Assembly: GCF_034479615.1 (NCBI RefSeq)
Contig: NZ_CP140255.1
Coordinates: forward strand, 4,464,001 to 4,528,000
Length of the DNA stretch: 64,000 nt
Source: Vreelandella neptunia
Lineage (GTDB): Bacteria > Pseudomonadota > Gammaproteobacteria > Pseudomonadales > Halomonadaceae
Direction: 5' to 3'
A program made the position numbers and the translations under genes. The notes under the pieces are model-generated. The model was not told where the DNA came from, did no database searches, and saw only the letters and a list, made by a program, of their open reading frames with translations. Within the stretch, counting starts at the first letter, position 1. The number at the start of each line of letters is the position of its first letter. Below, piece after piece: positions 8,445 through 17,823 of the stretch.

Positions 8445-8470
8445 AACCGGGTGTGGATAACTTAAACCGT
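8445..8470. repeat. 26-bp direct repeat, right copy (overlaps 3' end of urtE)
   Basis: 25 of 26 bases match 4317-4342. The last nine bases include the final codons and stop of urtE. It contains a perfect DnaA-box match, TGTGGATAA (8452-8460). Its placement at a gene's 3' end, with the other copy across a 4.1-kb operon, recalls an integration footprint. Confidence 0.85.
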
Positions 8471-9169
8471 CAGATGCTGCTTGATCAGCTCATTGGAGAG
8501 CTCGCTGATCTCACCTTTGGCCACCGGTCGGCCGCGATCCATGATCACAAAGCGATCGGCGTACTTACGGGCAAAGGGCAGCTTCTGCTCTACCAGTAGC
8601 ACCGTAAGGCCATCCTCGTTGATCAACTGACGGATCACTTGGCCGATTTGAGCGACGATATTGGGCTGAATGCCCTCACCTGGCTCGTCCAAAATCAGCA
8701 GTTTGGGTTCGATGACCAGCGCACGGCCAATGGCCAGCTGCTGCTGTTGCCCGCCGGAAAGGTCGCCGCCACGGCGGTGTTTCATCTCTTTAAGCACTGG
8801 GAACAGTTCATAGACCCGCTCAGGAATCTTTTTCAGCCCGTCGCTGCGGGCGGCAAGGCCGGTGCGCAGGTTCTCCTCCACGGTCAGCAGCGGAAATATC
8901 TGCCGCCCCTGGGGCACGTAACCAATTCCCAACCGCGAGCGCGCCTCAACGGCTTTTTTAGTCAGCTCGATCTCGCCGGTCTCGGCGGTGTAGCGTAACT
9001 CGCCACTTTTGACGGCCACTTCGCCCATTACGGCTTTCAGCAGCGTGGTTTTACCCACGCCGTTGCGTCCCATCACGCAGGTGCACTGGCCAGCAGGCAC
9101 CTCAAGATCGAGATCCCAGAGGGTGTGGCTTTCGCCGTAAAACTGGTTAAGCTTTTCGATCGCTAGCAT
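8462..9169 (-). CDS. urtE: Urea ABC transporter ATP-binding subunit UrtE
   Basis: 235 residues, the usual LivF-like UrtE length. It is one of two ATPases of the urea importer. Walker A is GRNGVGKTT (about residue 35), the signature is LSGGQQQQLAIGRAL (about 140) and Walker B is LLILDEPGEGIQP (about 158). The phrase EPGEGIQPNIV is typical of UrtE. It is the last gene of urtABCDE, and its start overlaps the urtD stop by one base. The 26-bp repeat 8445-8470 covers its stop codon. Confidence 0.95.
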   Translation of the reverse strand: MLAIEKLNQFYGESHTLWDLDLEVPAGQCTCVMGRNGVGKTTLLKAVMGEVAVKSGELRYTAETGEIELTKKAVEARSRLGIGYVPQGRQIFPLLTVEENLRTGLAARSDGLKKIPERVYELFPVLKEMKHRRGGDLSGGQQQQLAIGRALVIEPKLLILDEPGEGIQPNIVAQIGQVIRQLINEDGLTVLLVEQKLPFARKYADRFVIMDRGRPVAKGEISELSNELIKQHLTV

Positions 9170-10005
9170 CAGGCAGCCTCCTCGTCGTCAGCACCCAGGT
9201 AGACCTCGATGACTTTGGGGTCGCTGGAGACTTGATCCATGGTGCCTTCCGCCAGCACGCTGCCCTGGTGCAGCACGGTCACCTGGCGAGCGATGGAGCG
9301 CACAAAGCCCATATCGTGCTCCACCACCACCACGGACTGTTTACCGGCCAGCCCGGTGAGCAACTCGGCAGTGCGCTCCATCTCCTGCTCGGTCATGCCC
9401 GCCACCGGTTCATCCACCAGCAGTAGACGCGGGCGCTGCATCAGCAGCATGCCGATTTCCAGCCACTGCTTCTGGCCGTGGGAAAGAATCCCGGCGGGCT
9501 GATGACGCAACTCCGTCAGGCCGATCGTTTCCAGCACTTCGTTAATACGGTCTTTGATCTCGCCGGTCATGCGGGCAGTCAGGGTAGGAAAAATCCGCTT
9601 GTCCGCCGCCATGGCCAGCTCCAGATTTTCAAACACCGAGAGCGCTTCGAAGACCGTGGGCTTTTGAAACTTGCGGCCAATACCCAGGCTGGCAATATCG
9701 GGCTCGTTCATGTGCAGCAGGTTATGGCGGCTACCGAACCAAACGCTGCCGCTGGTGGGGCGGGTTTTGCCGGTGATGATATCCATCATGGTGGTTTTAC
9801 CCGCCCCGTTGGGGCCGATAATGCAGCGCAGCTCACCGTCGTTGATGGTCAGGTTGAGGTTATTGATGGCTTTAAAACCATCGAAGCTCACGGTGACATC
9901 TTCCATATAGAGAATCGGCCCGTGGCGAACGTCCACCGGTGAGGCTTGGGGCGCCATAAAATCGAAAACCCGGTCACGCTGGGACAGCGATTGCAGCAAA
10001 CTCAT
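9169..10005 (-). CDS. urtD: Urea ABC transporter ATP-binding subunit UrtD
   Basis: 278 residues, LivG-like. Walker A is GPNGAGKTT (about residue 62). The signature is LSHGQKQWLEIGMLL (about 175), with the His variant normal for UrtD. Walker B is LLLVDEPVAGM, followed by the TEQE extension typical of branched-chain-type ATPases. An N-terminal extension of about 30 residues precedes the domain. It overlaps urtC by four bases and urtE by one base. Confidence 0.95.
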   Translation of the reverse strand: MSLLQSLSQRDRVFDFMAPQASPVDVRHGPILYMEDVTVSFDGFKAINNLNLTINDGELRCIIGPNGAGKTTMMDIITGKTRPTSGSVWFGSRHNLLHMNEPDIASLGIGRKFQKPTVFEALSVFENLELAMAADKRIFPTLTARMTGEIKDRINEVLETIGLTELRHQPAGILSHGQKQWLEIGMLLMQRPRLLLVDEPVAGMTEQEMERTAELLTGLAGKQSVVVVEHDMGFVRSIARQVTVLHQGSVLAEGTMDQVSSDPKVIEVYLGADDEEAA

Positions 10006-11174
10006 GCGGAGGCCTCCTTGGATGTCTGTTGATGGTCAGGATCCGTCGTCTGATCCTCGCGCTTACGGCGCTTGAGGTAGCCAAACAGCCCCGCCACACC
10101 CTTGGGCAGAAACACCGTGACCAGTACGAACATTGCACCTAACGCAAACAGCCAGGCATCGGGCATGACGCCGGTAAAGATGGTTTTGGCGTAGTTAACT
10201 AAAATAGCGCCAATCACCGCACCATACAGCGTGGCGCGACCGCCTAACGCTACCCACAGCACAATCTCGATGGAGAAAATCGGCGAGAACTCGCTGGGGT
10301 TGATAATCCCCACTTGCGGCACGTAGAGCGCCCCCGCCAGGCCCGCCAGCATCGCCGAGACCACAAACACAAACAGCTGAAAGCGTTCGACCCGATAGCC
10401 GAGAAAGCGCGTGCGCGCCTCGGCGTCGCGGGTGGCCACGCTCACACGGCCCAGCTTACTGGTGACAATCGCGCGACAGAGAATAAAGCCCAGTGCCAGC
10501 GCCACACCGGTGGCCAGAAAAAGCCCTAGACGCGTGGCGTCGCTGCGTAGATCAAAACCGACGATCTCACGGAAGTCAGTCAGGCCGTTATTACCGCCGA
10601 AGCCCATCTCATTGCGGAAGAAGGCCAGCATCAAGGCAAAGGTCAGCGCCTGGGTAATGATCGACAGATACACCCCGGTAACCCGTGAGCGAAACGCCAA
10701 GAAGCCGAACACCAGAGCCAGTAGGCCGGGGGCCAGCAGCACCATGGCAAAGGCGAACCAGGCCATATCGAAGCCGTGCCAGAACCACGGCAAGCTGTCC
10801 CAGTTGAGGAACACCATAAAGTCGGGCAGTACCGGATGGCCGTAGGTACCGCGATCGCCAATCTGGCGCATCAGGTACATGCCCATGGCGTAACCGCCGA
10901 TAGCAAAAAACGCACCGTGGCCGAGGCTTAAAATGCCCAGATAGCCCCACACCAGATCCACCGCCACCGCCAGCAGCGCGTAGCTTAGGTACTTACCGAA
11001 AAGGTTAACCGTATAAGCCCCCACATGCAGCGGGTTATCCGGCGGCACTGCCACATGCAGGAGGGTGACCAGCGCCAGAGCGGCAAGTAGCACGCCGAGA
11101 AAAATCTGCGTAGAGCGTTCGCTGAATGGGCGTGTTAGCCAAAAATTTGTCGATGATTCTGTCGTTAGTGACAT
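10002..11174 (-). CDS. urtC: Urea ABC transporter permease UrtC
   Basis: 390 residues, LivM-like inner-membrane permease with about ten hydrophobic segments. Recognisable family stretches are LWGYLGILSLGHGAFFAIGG near residues 80-100 and the EAA-like region RDAEARTRFLGYRV near 240. The C-terminal tail is charged (KRRKREDQTTDPDHQQ). It follows urtB by three bases and overlaps urtD by four. Confidence 0.95.
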   Translation of the reverse strand: MSLTTESSTNFWLTRPFSERSTQIFLGVLLAALALVTLLHVAVPPDNPLHVGAYTVNLFGKYLSYALLAVAVDLVWGYLGILSLGHGAFFAIGGYAMGMYLMRQIGDRGTYGHPVLPDFMVFLNWDSLPWFWHGFDMAWFAFAMVLLAPGLLALVFGFLAFRSRVTGVYLSIITQALTFALMLAFFRNEMGFGGNNGLTDFREIVGFDLRSDATRLGLFLATGVALALGFILCRAIVTSKLGRVSVATRDAEARTRFLGYRVERFQLFVFVVSAMLAGLAGALYVPQVGIINPSEFSPIFSIEIVLWVALGGRATLYGAVIGAILVNYAKTIFTGVMPDAWLFALGAMFVLVTVFLPKGVAGLFGYLKRRKREDQTTDPDHQQTSKEASA

Positions 11175-11177
11175 CGC

Positions 11178-12797
11178 TTAGCCCTCCGCAGCCCGGCCCT
11201 TCTGCGGGAAGAGTCCACGCGGGCGTTTTTGAATGAATAGGATGATGAAGACCAGCACGATAATTTTGGCCAGTACCGCGCCTGCCCAGGGTTCCAGCAC
11301 CTGGTTGATCACCCCCAGCGATAGCCCGGCCACCAGCGTGCCCCACAGGTTGCCCACGCCGCCGAACACCACCACCATAAAAGAGTCGATGATGTAGTTC
11401 TGCCCCAGGTTGGGGCCGACGTTGGTAAGCTGGGAGAGCGCGACACCGGCAAGACCGGCCACGCCGGAGCCCAGTGCAAAGGTCATGATATCCACGCGAG
11501 TAGCACGAATGCCCATGGAGCGCGCCATGGCACGGTTTTGGGTCACTGCGCGCACCTCAAGCCCTAGCCGGGTGCGACGCATAATCAGCATCAGGCCAGC
11601 AAACACCACCAGCGCAAAGCCAAGCACGTACATGCGGTTGAGCGTTAGCGACAGCGCATCGTTAACCACCAATGAGCCACTCATCCATTCCGGCGTAATC
11701 ACGGTACGGTTAAGCGGTGAAATCACCGTGCGCACCAACTGCTGCAGAATCAAGCTGATACCAAAGGTCGCCAGCAGCGTCTCCAGCGGGCGGCCTTTCA
11801 GGAACTGGATAACACCGCGCTCGATCGCCACACCCGCCAGAGCGGCGACCATAAAGCCTGCGGGAATCGATAGAATCAACGCCAGCCCCGGCTGGCCGGG
11901 CAGCAGTTGCTGCATCGCCCAGGTGGTGTAGGCACCTAGCATCATCAGCTCGCCATGAGCCATGTTGATGACGCCCATGACCCCGAAGGTGATCGCCAAG
12001 CCAATGGCAGCTAGTACCAGCACCGAGCCAAGGCTCAAGCCGAAATAGAGGGTTTCCAGGCCGCGATTGATTTTTAGCTGCTGCTCGATACCCGCCAGGG
12101 AAGCGGCAGCGGCGTTGGCAACAACGGGATCATCGCTATTGGCTGCCCGGCTCAACGCCACACGCGAACGCGGATGCAGGCTGCCATCCAGCGCTTCGAC
12201 CCCGACTATTTCACCCGCTTCAGCGCGATAAATCGCCACTGCCTGGGTCAGGCGATAGCGCACCTGCTCGTCCTCTTCCTGTTCGATCAAGTCGTCGAGG
12301 GTGGGCACCAGCTCTCCGTCTACTTCACCCAACAGTCGCTCGGCCGAGGTGCGGCGGCGCTCCACGTTAGGCGAGTAGAGGTCAACTACCGCGATAGCGC
12401 TGCGCAGCTGATTACGCAGGTTGTTGTTGATGCCGATACGCTCCAGGTCACGGCGGGACATCTCGCCCAGCGCTTCGCCGGTTAGAACATCGGCCACCGG
12501 CCAGTCGCGGCCACGGTTTTCCAACACTAATACAAAGCGGCCGTCTTCAGTGCGCTGCAAGCGGCCATCCAAAAGGGCTTGCAGCCAATCACGGGCGCGC
12601 TCGTCATCGCTTTGTAAAATAGCGGTGATGGCTTCACCTTTGGCGCTATAAGACTCAACGTCCAGCGCCTTTAACAGCTCAAGCGCGGTGGCATCATTAG
12701 TGGAACTGCTGGCGGCATCTGTTGATTGTGCCTGTGCGGTGAAGGTGGTACCCAACAGCAGGAAACAGAGCATCGCCAAGGAAAGGAAACGCCTCAT
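11178..12797 (-). CDS. urtB: Urea ABC transporter permease UrtB with long periplasmic N-terminus
   Basis: 539 residues from ATG 12797, which has AGGAAG six bases upstream and begins a clean signal peptide (MRRFLSLAMLCFLLL, cut near AQA). An in-frame start at 12854 would bury this signal and lacks a ribosome-binding site. About 230 residues of soluble, HEAT-like helical sequence come next, then a LivH-like permease domain (ITFGVMGVINMAHGELMMLG) with about eight membrane segments. Long N-termini are known in proteobacterial UrtB. It forms the membrane pore with UrtC. Confidence 0.93.
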   Translation of the reverse strand: MRRFLSLAMLCFLLLGTTFTAQAQSTDAASSSTNDATALELLKALDVESYSAKGEAITAILQSDDERARDWLQALLDGRLQRTEDGRFVLVLENRGRDWPVADVLTGEALGEMSRRDLERIGINNNLRNQLRSAIAVVDLYSPNVERRRTSAERLLGEVDGELVPTLDDLIEQEEDEQVRYRLTQAVAIYRAEAGEIVGVEALDGSLHPRSRVALSRAANSDDPVVANAAAASLAGIEQQLKINRGLETLYFGLSLGSVLVLAAIGLAITFGVMGVINMAHGELMMLGAYTTWAMQQLLPGQPGLALILSIPAGFMVAALAGVAIERGVIQFLKGRPLETLLATFGISLILQQLVRTVISPLNRTVITPEWMSGSLVVNDALSLTLNRMYVLGFALVVFAGLMLIMRRTRLGLEVRAVTQNRAMARSMGIRATRVDIMTFALGSGVAGLAGVALSQLTNVGPNLGQNYIIDSFMVVVFGGVGNLWGTLVAGLSLGVINQVLEPWAGAVLAKIIVLVFIILFIQKRPRGLFPQKGRAAEG

Positions 12798-12840
12798 GGG
12801 GTTCTTCCTTTGGTTATCTAAGAGGGAAAGATAGCGTGCT

Positions 12841-12878
12841 CCTTGCCGCGCCAACCATCGAACCGCGGCGCGGCAAGG
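12841..12878 (-). other. GC-rich hairpin between urtA and urtB
   Basis: A perfect 12-bp stem (CCTTGCCGCGCC paired with GGCGCGGCAAGG, 14-base loop) lies 11 bases after the urtA stop. It has no U-tract. Such stems after a binding-protein gene commonly protect or attenuate the message, so that the binding protein is made in excess over the permease. Confidence 0.55.
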
Positions 12879-12889
12879 GGTGTTATTCG

Positions 12890-14251
12890 TTACTCAGCGA
12901 GTGCCGCTTCGGCTTCTTCTACTGCGGTACTACCACCGCACGAGCCGTTCACGACGTTGAAGTTGCCGCACTCCATCGGCTTACGCCAATCGGCAATCAG
13001 GTCACGGGAGCCAGGCAGGTAGTCAGACCAGGCGTCGCCGGCCACGGTAGACGGCGTCTGCCAAACGATATCGAACTGGCCGTTGTCCTGGATCTCACCG
13101 ATCAGCACCGGCTTGGTGATGTGGTGGTTGGGCATCATCGCCGCATAGCCGCCGGAGAGGTTAGGCACCGTCACACCGATAATGGCGTCTTTAACGGTAT
13201 CGACATCCGTGGTGCCCGCTTTGCGAACCGCTTCGGCCCACATGTTGAAGCCAATGTAGTGCGCTTCCATTGGGTCGTTAGTGACGGCCATATCGTCGCC
13301 GGTGTACTCGATCCAGGCATCGATAAAGTCGTAGTTGTCATCGTTATCGACGCTCATGAAGTAGTTCCAGGCAGCCAAGTGGCCCACCAGCGGGCCGGTA
13401 TCGATACCGGTCAGTTCCTGCTCACCCACCGAGAAGGCGATGACCGGAATATCGGCCGCATCGATGCCCTGGTTGGAAAGCTCGGTGTAGAACGGTACGT
13501 TGGCGTCGCCGTTCACGGTCGAGATCACCGCAGTGGGTTTACCCTCTTCACCGAAACGGCGAATTTCGGCCACGATGTTCTGCCAATCGGAGTGACCGAA
13601 CGGCGTGTAGTTGACCATGATGTCCTCATCCGCGATGCCGTGCTCATCTTTGAGGAACGCTTCGAGGATACGGTTAGTGGTGCGCGGGTAGACATAGTCG
13701 GTACCCACCAGCGCAAAGCGCTCGATACCGACTTCGTTGATAAGGTATTCAACCGCAGGAATCGCCTGCTGGTTAGGCGCCGCGCCGGTGTAAAAGACGT
13801 TTTCAGAGGATTCTTCGCCTTCATACTGCACCGGATAGAACAGCAGGCCGTTGAGCTCCTCTACGACGGGCAGTACGGATTTACGCGAAACCGACGTCCA
13901 GTTGCCGAAAATAACGTCCACTTCTTCCTGATCCAGCAGCTCCCGGGCGCGTTCGGCAAACAGCGGCCAGTTAGACGCCGGGTCAACCACCACGGCTTCT
14001 AACTGACGGCCCAGTAAACCACCGGCTTCGTTCTGTTGCTCGATAAGCATTTCGACGGTGTCTTTAAGCACCGTTTCACTAATCGCCATGGTGCCGGAGA
14101 GGGAGTGCAGGATACCGACTTTGATCGGGTCGTCGTCCTGGGCGATGGCCTGGGTGCTGGCACTCATGATGGCAGCGGTGAGTAAAGCGGTCGCGAAACG
14201 GCCACTTGAAAGGAAGGGGCGAGGGTGTGTCGAGCGTTTGAGAGTGTTCAT
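12890..14251 (-). CDS. urtA: Urea ABC transporter substrate-binding protein UrtA
   Basis: 453 residues. The signal peptide ends near STQAIAQ (about residue 38). The mature part is a branched-chain-type periplasmic binding protein with UrtA hallmarks: KVGILHSLSGTMAISE, FGNWTSVSRKSVLPVVEE, LLFYPVQYEGEESS and the near-C-terminal HITKPVLIGEI. The expected Cys-containing tail (CGNFNVVNGSCGG) is present. The ribosome-binding site AGGAG is well placed before ATG 14251. It heads urtABCDE, and the upstream region carries a sigma-54 promoter and NtrC-like half-sites, consistent with expression during nitrogen limitation. No urease genes are in the window. Confidence 0.96.
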   Translation of the reverse strand: MNTLKRSTHPRPFLSSGRFATALLTAAIMSASTQAIAQDDDPIKVGILHSLSGTMAISETVLKDTVEMLIEQQNEAGGLLGRQLEAVVVDPASNWPLFAERARELLDQEEVDVIFGNWTSVSRKSVLPVVEELNGLLFYPVQYEGEESSENVFYTGAAPNQQAIPAVEYLINEVGIERFALVGTDYVYPRTTNRILEAFLKDEHGIADEDIMVNYTPFGHSDWQNIVAEIRRFGEEGKPTAVISTVNGDANVPFYTELSNQGIDAADIPVIAFSVGEQELTGIDTGPLVGHLAAWNYFMSVDNDDNYDFIDAWIEYTGDDMAVTNDPMEAHYIGFNMWAEAVRKAGTTDVDTVKDAIIGVTVPNLSGGYAAMMPNHHITKPVLIGEIQDNGQFDIVWQTPSTVAGDAWSDYLPGSRDLIADWRKPMECGNFNVVNGSCGGSTAVEEAEAALAE

Positions 14252-14354
14252 TGTTAATCTCCTTGCACCCCTTATGATTGGGGCTTGATGGTTGGCTTCG
14301 CGCTTGGGGCTGTTGTGTTAGCTCCCCCAATACGTCCACTAGCCATTAACACCT

Positions 14355-14369
14355 GCAAGGGGTGCGCCA
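14355..14369 (-). promoter_or_regulatory. Sigma-54 promoter of the urt operon
   Basis: Read on the minus strand: TGGCGCACCCCTTGC, with GG and GC exactly ten bases apart. It matches the -24/-12 consensus TGGCAC-N5-TTGC well. The predicted start lies near 14343, about 90 bases before urtA. Confidence 0.7.
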
Positions 14370-14444
14370 GATTGACACAAAGTTGCTTTATAGCTATTTA
14401 ATCAGCCACTTAATAATCAACAGAAAATCTCAACACTCACCGTA

Positions 14445-14514
14445 TGCACCAAAATAAAGCGCAAGAACGCAGCTAAAGCACCCTCACAATGCACCAATAA
14501 AAGACAGTGCACCA
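14445..14514. promoter_or_regulatory. NtrC-like half-sites upstream of urtA
   Basis: Three copies of TGCACCA, at 14445-14451, 14490-14496 and 14508-14514, lie about 100-170 bases upstream of the predicted urt start. The first is followed by a partial inverted half (GCGC). TGCACCA is the half-site of the NtrC consensus. The rest of the 14252-14719 gap holds nothing else I recognise apart from the tct terminator. Confidence 0.5.
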
Positions 14515-14660
14515 ACTAAGAACTTGAACTTTTGAAATACAGAGCATTAACGCATTAGTTACTTATTGACTACAAAGCCATTCTTTATTATTAGTTAAAA
14601 AAATAGGTAAGAAAGAGCAGATAACAGAAGCCTTGGACTTCTTCTATAGATGTTGCCTAT

Positions 14661-14691
14661 AAAAAAGGGGCGTCGACTTTCGTCGACGCCC
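14661..14691 (-). terminator. Intrinsic terminator of the tctCBA operon
   Basis: On the minus strand a perfect 10-bp stem (GGGCGTCGAC/GTCGACGCCC, loop GAAA) is followed by CTTTTTT. It lies 29 bases after the tctA stop. Confidence 0.88.
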
Positions 14692-14719
14692 AGGTGATTG
14701 TGATTGATCTATTCGGGTA

Positions 14720-16246
14720 TTAATCGCTTTCAGGCGAACCTGAATTGGGGGTTGCCTTCATCCCGCGTCGCAAAAGGGGACCCAAGATATAAGGCAAGAT
14801 CAAGCCCAACCCAGCAAAGACCCAAAGGCCGATAGCCAGACCGCTGTCCCATAGGATCATCCAGTCGCCATCGGAGATATCCATGGCATGGCGAAGGTTC
14901 TTCTCCATCTCAGGCCCCAGCAACAAGCCAAGAATCACTGGCACCAGCGGAATCTCAAGCTTACGCAGGACGTAACCACCCACTCCAAAGGCCACCATGA
15001 AGTAGAGGTCAAAGATGGTGTTACTGATCGAGTAGATACCCACGAAAGCGATCATCGTGACGATCGGCAGTAGGTACATCGGCGGTACGGACAGCAGCTT
15101 GACGAAGATGCCCACCAACGGAATGTTTAGAATCAGCAGCAAAAAGTTACCGATCAGCAGCGCCGCGATCACGCCCCAGACGATGTCGGCATTCTGGGTG
15201 AACATCAAAGGTCCTGGTGTGATATTCAATGAAATCAACAGCGCCAGCAGCACCGCCGTGGTACCACTACCCGGCACGCCTAGCGTCAACATAGGGACTA
15301 AAGCACCGCTGGACGCACCATTGTTACCCGCTTCAGGCGCCGCCACACCGCGCGGATCACCTTGTCCAAAATAGCCTTTCTTACCCAACACACGTTTTTC
15401 AAGGGTATAGCTGATAAAGCTACCCAACGAAGCACCGGCACCCGGTAGCACACCGGCGACAAAACCCAGCACCCCGCCACGGAAACTGGTGGGTAGAATA
15501 TCGCGGATATCTTTCCAAGAGAGCGAAAGCTTATTGACCTTCATCTTTTCCTTACCACCACCTGCCCGCTCCTCAATGAAAAACAGCAGTTCAGAAATGG
15601 CAAACAGACCGACGATAGCAATGATGAAGTCCACGCCTTCAAAAAGTTCGAGCACCCCGAAGGTGTAGCGCTGCACGCCGGTATTGTCGATACCCACCGT
15701 GGCGATCATTAGGCCAATACTGGCGGCGACTACTGTTTTAACAGGGTTTTTGCCGGTGATGCCACCTAAGGTAGCGAACGCCAGCAGGAAGAGCGCGAAA
15801 TACTCCGCAGGGCCGAACGTCAGAGCGAAATTAGCCAGCAGCGGCGCCAGCAGGATCAAACCGACGGTGGCCACCAGGCTGCCAATGAAGGAGGCCACCG
15901 CCGAGATAGCGAGCGCCTCCGACGCCTTGCCTTTTTGGGCCATAGGATAGCCGTCAAGACAGGTCATCATGGCCGGTTCATCGCCCGGAATATTCAACAG
16001 AATCGATGAAATACGCCCACCGTACATGGCACCCGCATACACCGAGGTCAGCATAATCAGGGCGGTTTCTGGTGCGAGTCCCAAACTGAACGCCAGCGGA
16101 ATCAGGATGGCCACACCATTGGCCGGGCCTAATCCCGGCAAGGCGCCGATCAAGGTGCCTAGAAAAGCACCCAGCAGGGCGAACATTAGGTTATGGGGCT
16201 GCAGAGCAACGCCAAAACCATCCATCAAATAACCTAGAGTTTCCAT
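14720..16246 (-). CDS. tctA: Tripartite tricarboxylate transporter large permease TctA
   Basis: 508 residues, normal TctA length, with about 11-12 hydrophobic segments. Family signatures are GALPGLGPANGVAILIPLAF (near 35), YGGRISSILLNIPGDEPAMM (near 75) and GVLPGAGASLGSFISYTLEK (near 265). It is the main membrane channel for tricarboxylate-type substrates, with TctB as small subunit and TctC as periplasmic receptor. The start overlaps the tctB stop by one base (TAATG). The exact substrate cannot be read from sequence. Confidence 0.95.
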   Translation of the reverse strand: METLGYLMDGFGVALQPHNLMFALLGAFLGTLIGALPGLGPANGVAILIPLAFSLGLAPETALIMLTSVYAGAMYGGRISSILLNIPGDEPAMMTCLDGYPMAQKGKASEALAISAVASFIGSLVATVGLILLAPLLANFALTFGPAEYFALFLLAFATLGGITGKNPVKTVVAASIGLMIATVGIDNTGVQRYTFGVLELFEGVDFIIAIVGLFAISELLFFIEERAGGGKEKMKVNKLSLSWKDIRDILPTSFRGGVLGFVAGVLPGAGASLGSFISYTLEKRVLGKKGYFGQGDPRGVAAPEAGNNGASSGALVPMLTLGVPGSGTTAVLLALLISLNITPGPLMFTQNADIVWGVIAALLIGNFLLLILNIPLVGIFVKLLSVPPMYLLPIVTMIAFVGIYSISNTIFDLYFMVAFGVGGYVLRKLEIPLVPVILGLLLGPEMEKNLRHAMDISDGDWMILWDSGLAIGLWVFAGLGLILPYILGPLLRRGMKATPNSGSPESD

Positions 16247-16698
16247 TAGTTCACCTCCAGGAATGACAACAGACCCAGCGGCAAGGCGAGATCAAGTGCA
16301 AAACTAAATAGGAAGTACACCACCACTGCCGAGACTGCCCCAGTAATGTAAGCATTGAGTGGACGAGCCCCCATTCGCCAGCAAAGCGTCCCCACCGCCA
16401 ACGTGGTGCTAATAATGAAGCCCAGCGGCTGAAGCAGCATGGCGTAAAAGATCAGCACCACCACGGCGATAATGAGCTCGACACCCGTACGGCTCCAAGG
16501 CCAGGCGTTGTCGGGATCAGGGCGTACAATCAGATAAAGGCTGGAAATTGCCAGTACCACGGCCAGCAGCTTCGGAAAAGTGTCAGGGCCGACGGCTTCG
16601 GCCCCACCAAACGGCTCCGGGAACTGAGTCGCGGCCCAGCCGTACGCAACGGCCAGGACGATCATCAAGACCCCAAAGATGCGGTCATTGAAAGTCAT
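16246..16698 (-). CDS. tctB: Tripartite tricarboxylate transporter small permease TctB
   Basis: 150 residues with four hydrophobic segments (near 8-25, 45-62, 78-95 and 120-140), the expected TctB topology. The sequence is poorly conserved across the family. The call rests on size, topology and its place between tctC and tctA, each joined by one-base TAATG overlaps. FGGAEAVGPDTFPKLLAVVL near residue 30 is a typical TctB phrase. Confidence 0.92.
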   Translation of the reverse strand: MTFNDRIFGVLMIVLAVAYGWAATQFPEPFGGAEAVGPDTFPKLLAVVLAISSLYLIVRPDPDNAWPWSRTGVELIIAVVVLIFYAMLLQPLGFIISTTLAVGTLCWRMGARPLNAYITGAVSAVVVYFLFSFALDLALPLGLLSFLEVN

Positions 16699-17699
16699 TA
16701 CTGAATCAATCCAATATCTTTAGAGAGCTGTTCAATGTCACTGATCTGGTTGAGTACAAACTCTTCAAACTCACCAGCGGTCATGTGGAAAGGCATCAAA
16801 CCGTTTTGAGCCATGACATTCTGCCACTCTTCACTCTGGTAAATAGTGTCCATGGCATCGGTCCAATACGCTTTAGCTTCTTCGGAGACATCCGCAGGCA
16901 TATAAAAGCCGCGCCAGTTGGGGCCAAGGGCGTCGATGCCTTGCTCACGTGCGGTGGGGATATCAGACAGGTCGCCCGGTAGGCGCTCTTCGGAGAGTAC
17001 CGCTAGGACGCGCAAGTCGCCAGACTCCATAAACCCTTGGGCTTCGGTGATATCACCGGTAAAGGCGTCTACGTGCCCGCCGATCACTTGGGTTAACGCT
17101 TCACCACCATTGTTGTACGAAAGGTAGGCAATGCGCGGAAGATTCTCGACATCGGCTGCCTGAGCAGCAATCAACACTTTAAGATGATCCCAACCGCCCT
17201 TAGCGCTACCGCCGGCGAACTTGACACTACGCGGGTCTTCCTTAAGTGAGTCCATCAATTCATTCAGGTCATCGATCTCGGAATCAGCGGCTACGGCGAT
17301 AATCCCGTAATCCGCACCTAGAGCACCGATCCAATTGACCTGATCGGCGGTCAGCCCAGGGAATTGTCCTTGAGCCAGACGAGTCGTAGTAGCCGTGGAC
17401 GCCGCTACCAGCAGATGGTCGTCACCGGCGCGCTTGCTTACAGTATGAGCAAACGCCACGCCGCCACCAGCGCCAGCCATATTGATGGTTTGTACATTCG
17501 CCGGTACTAGATCAAGCTCCTGCATGACATTCCCCACGCTGCGGCAGGTAAAGTCCCAGCCGCCGCCTGGGTCGGACGGAGCGATACACTCCACCTTACC
17601 CTCCGGTTCGAAGGCAGCGGCAGTGCTAGAGAAGGTTGTAACTGCCGCCAGTGGAAGGGCCAGCAGGGTTATATATTTAAAGGCAGGCTTGAGAATCAT
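16698..17699 (-). CDS. tctC: Tripartite tricarboxylate transporter receptor TctC (Bug family)
   Basis: 333 residues from ATG 17699, chosen because GGAG lies six bases upstream; a GTG four codons earlier is in frame but overlaps that site. The signal peptide runs to about AAAF (residue 30). The mature protein shows Bug-family features: ECIAPSDPGGGWDFTCRSVG near residue 38 and a fold with GGSAKGGWDHLK near 165. It captures carboxylates in the periplasm and hands them to TctBA. It is the first gene of tctCBA, next to a two-component system that probably controls it. Confidence 0.93.
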   Translation of the reverse strand: MILKPAFKYITLLALPLAAVTTFSSTAAAFEPEGKVECIAPSDPGGGWDFTCRSVGNVMQELDLVPANVQTINMAGAGGGVAFAHTVSKRAGDDHLLVAASTATTTRLAQGQFPGLTADQVNWIGALGADYGIIAVAADSEIDDLNELMDSLKEDPRSVKFAGGSAKGGWDHLKVLIAAQAADVENLPRIAYLSYNNGGEALTQVIGGHVDAFTGDITEAQGFMESGDLRVLAVLSEERLPGDLSDIPTAREQGIDALGPNWRGFYMPADVSEEAKAYWTDAMDTIYQSEEWQNVMAQNGLMPFHMTAGEFEEFVLNQISDIEQLSKDIGLIQ

Positions 17700-17823
17700 G
17701 GCGTTCTCCACGTATCAGTTTTGTTGTGTGATGAGTTTGCTGTGTAGAGCTTCTTATTGTGAGACTGCACGCCGCGAACGTTAGAAGACCACTACCCTGA
17801 CCGACAAGCTTGTGCGCATAAAA

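Noticed and set aside
12836-14002. Long open frame on the plus strand (388 codons) opposite urtA
   Set aside because: It is fully antisense to a clear UrtA gene, has no recognisable domain and arises from the codon bias of the real gene.
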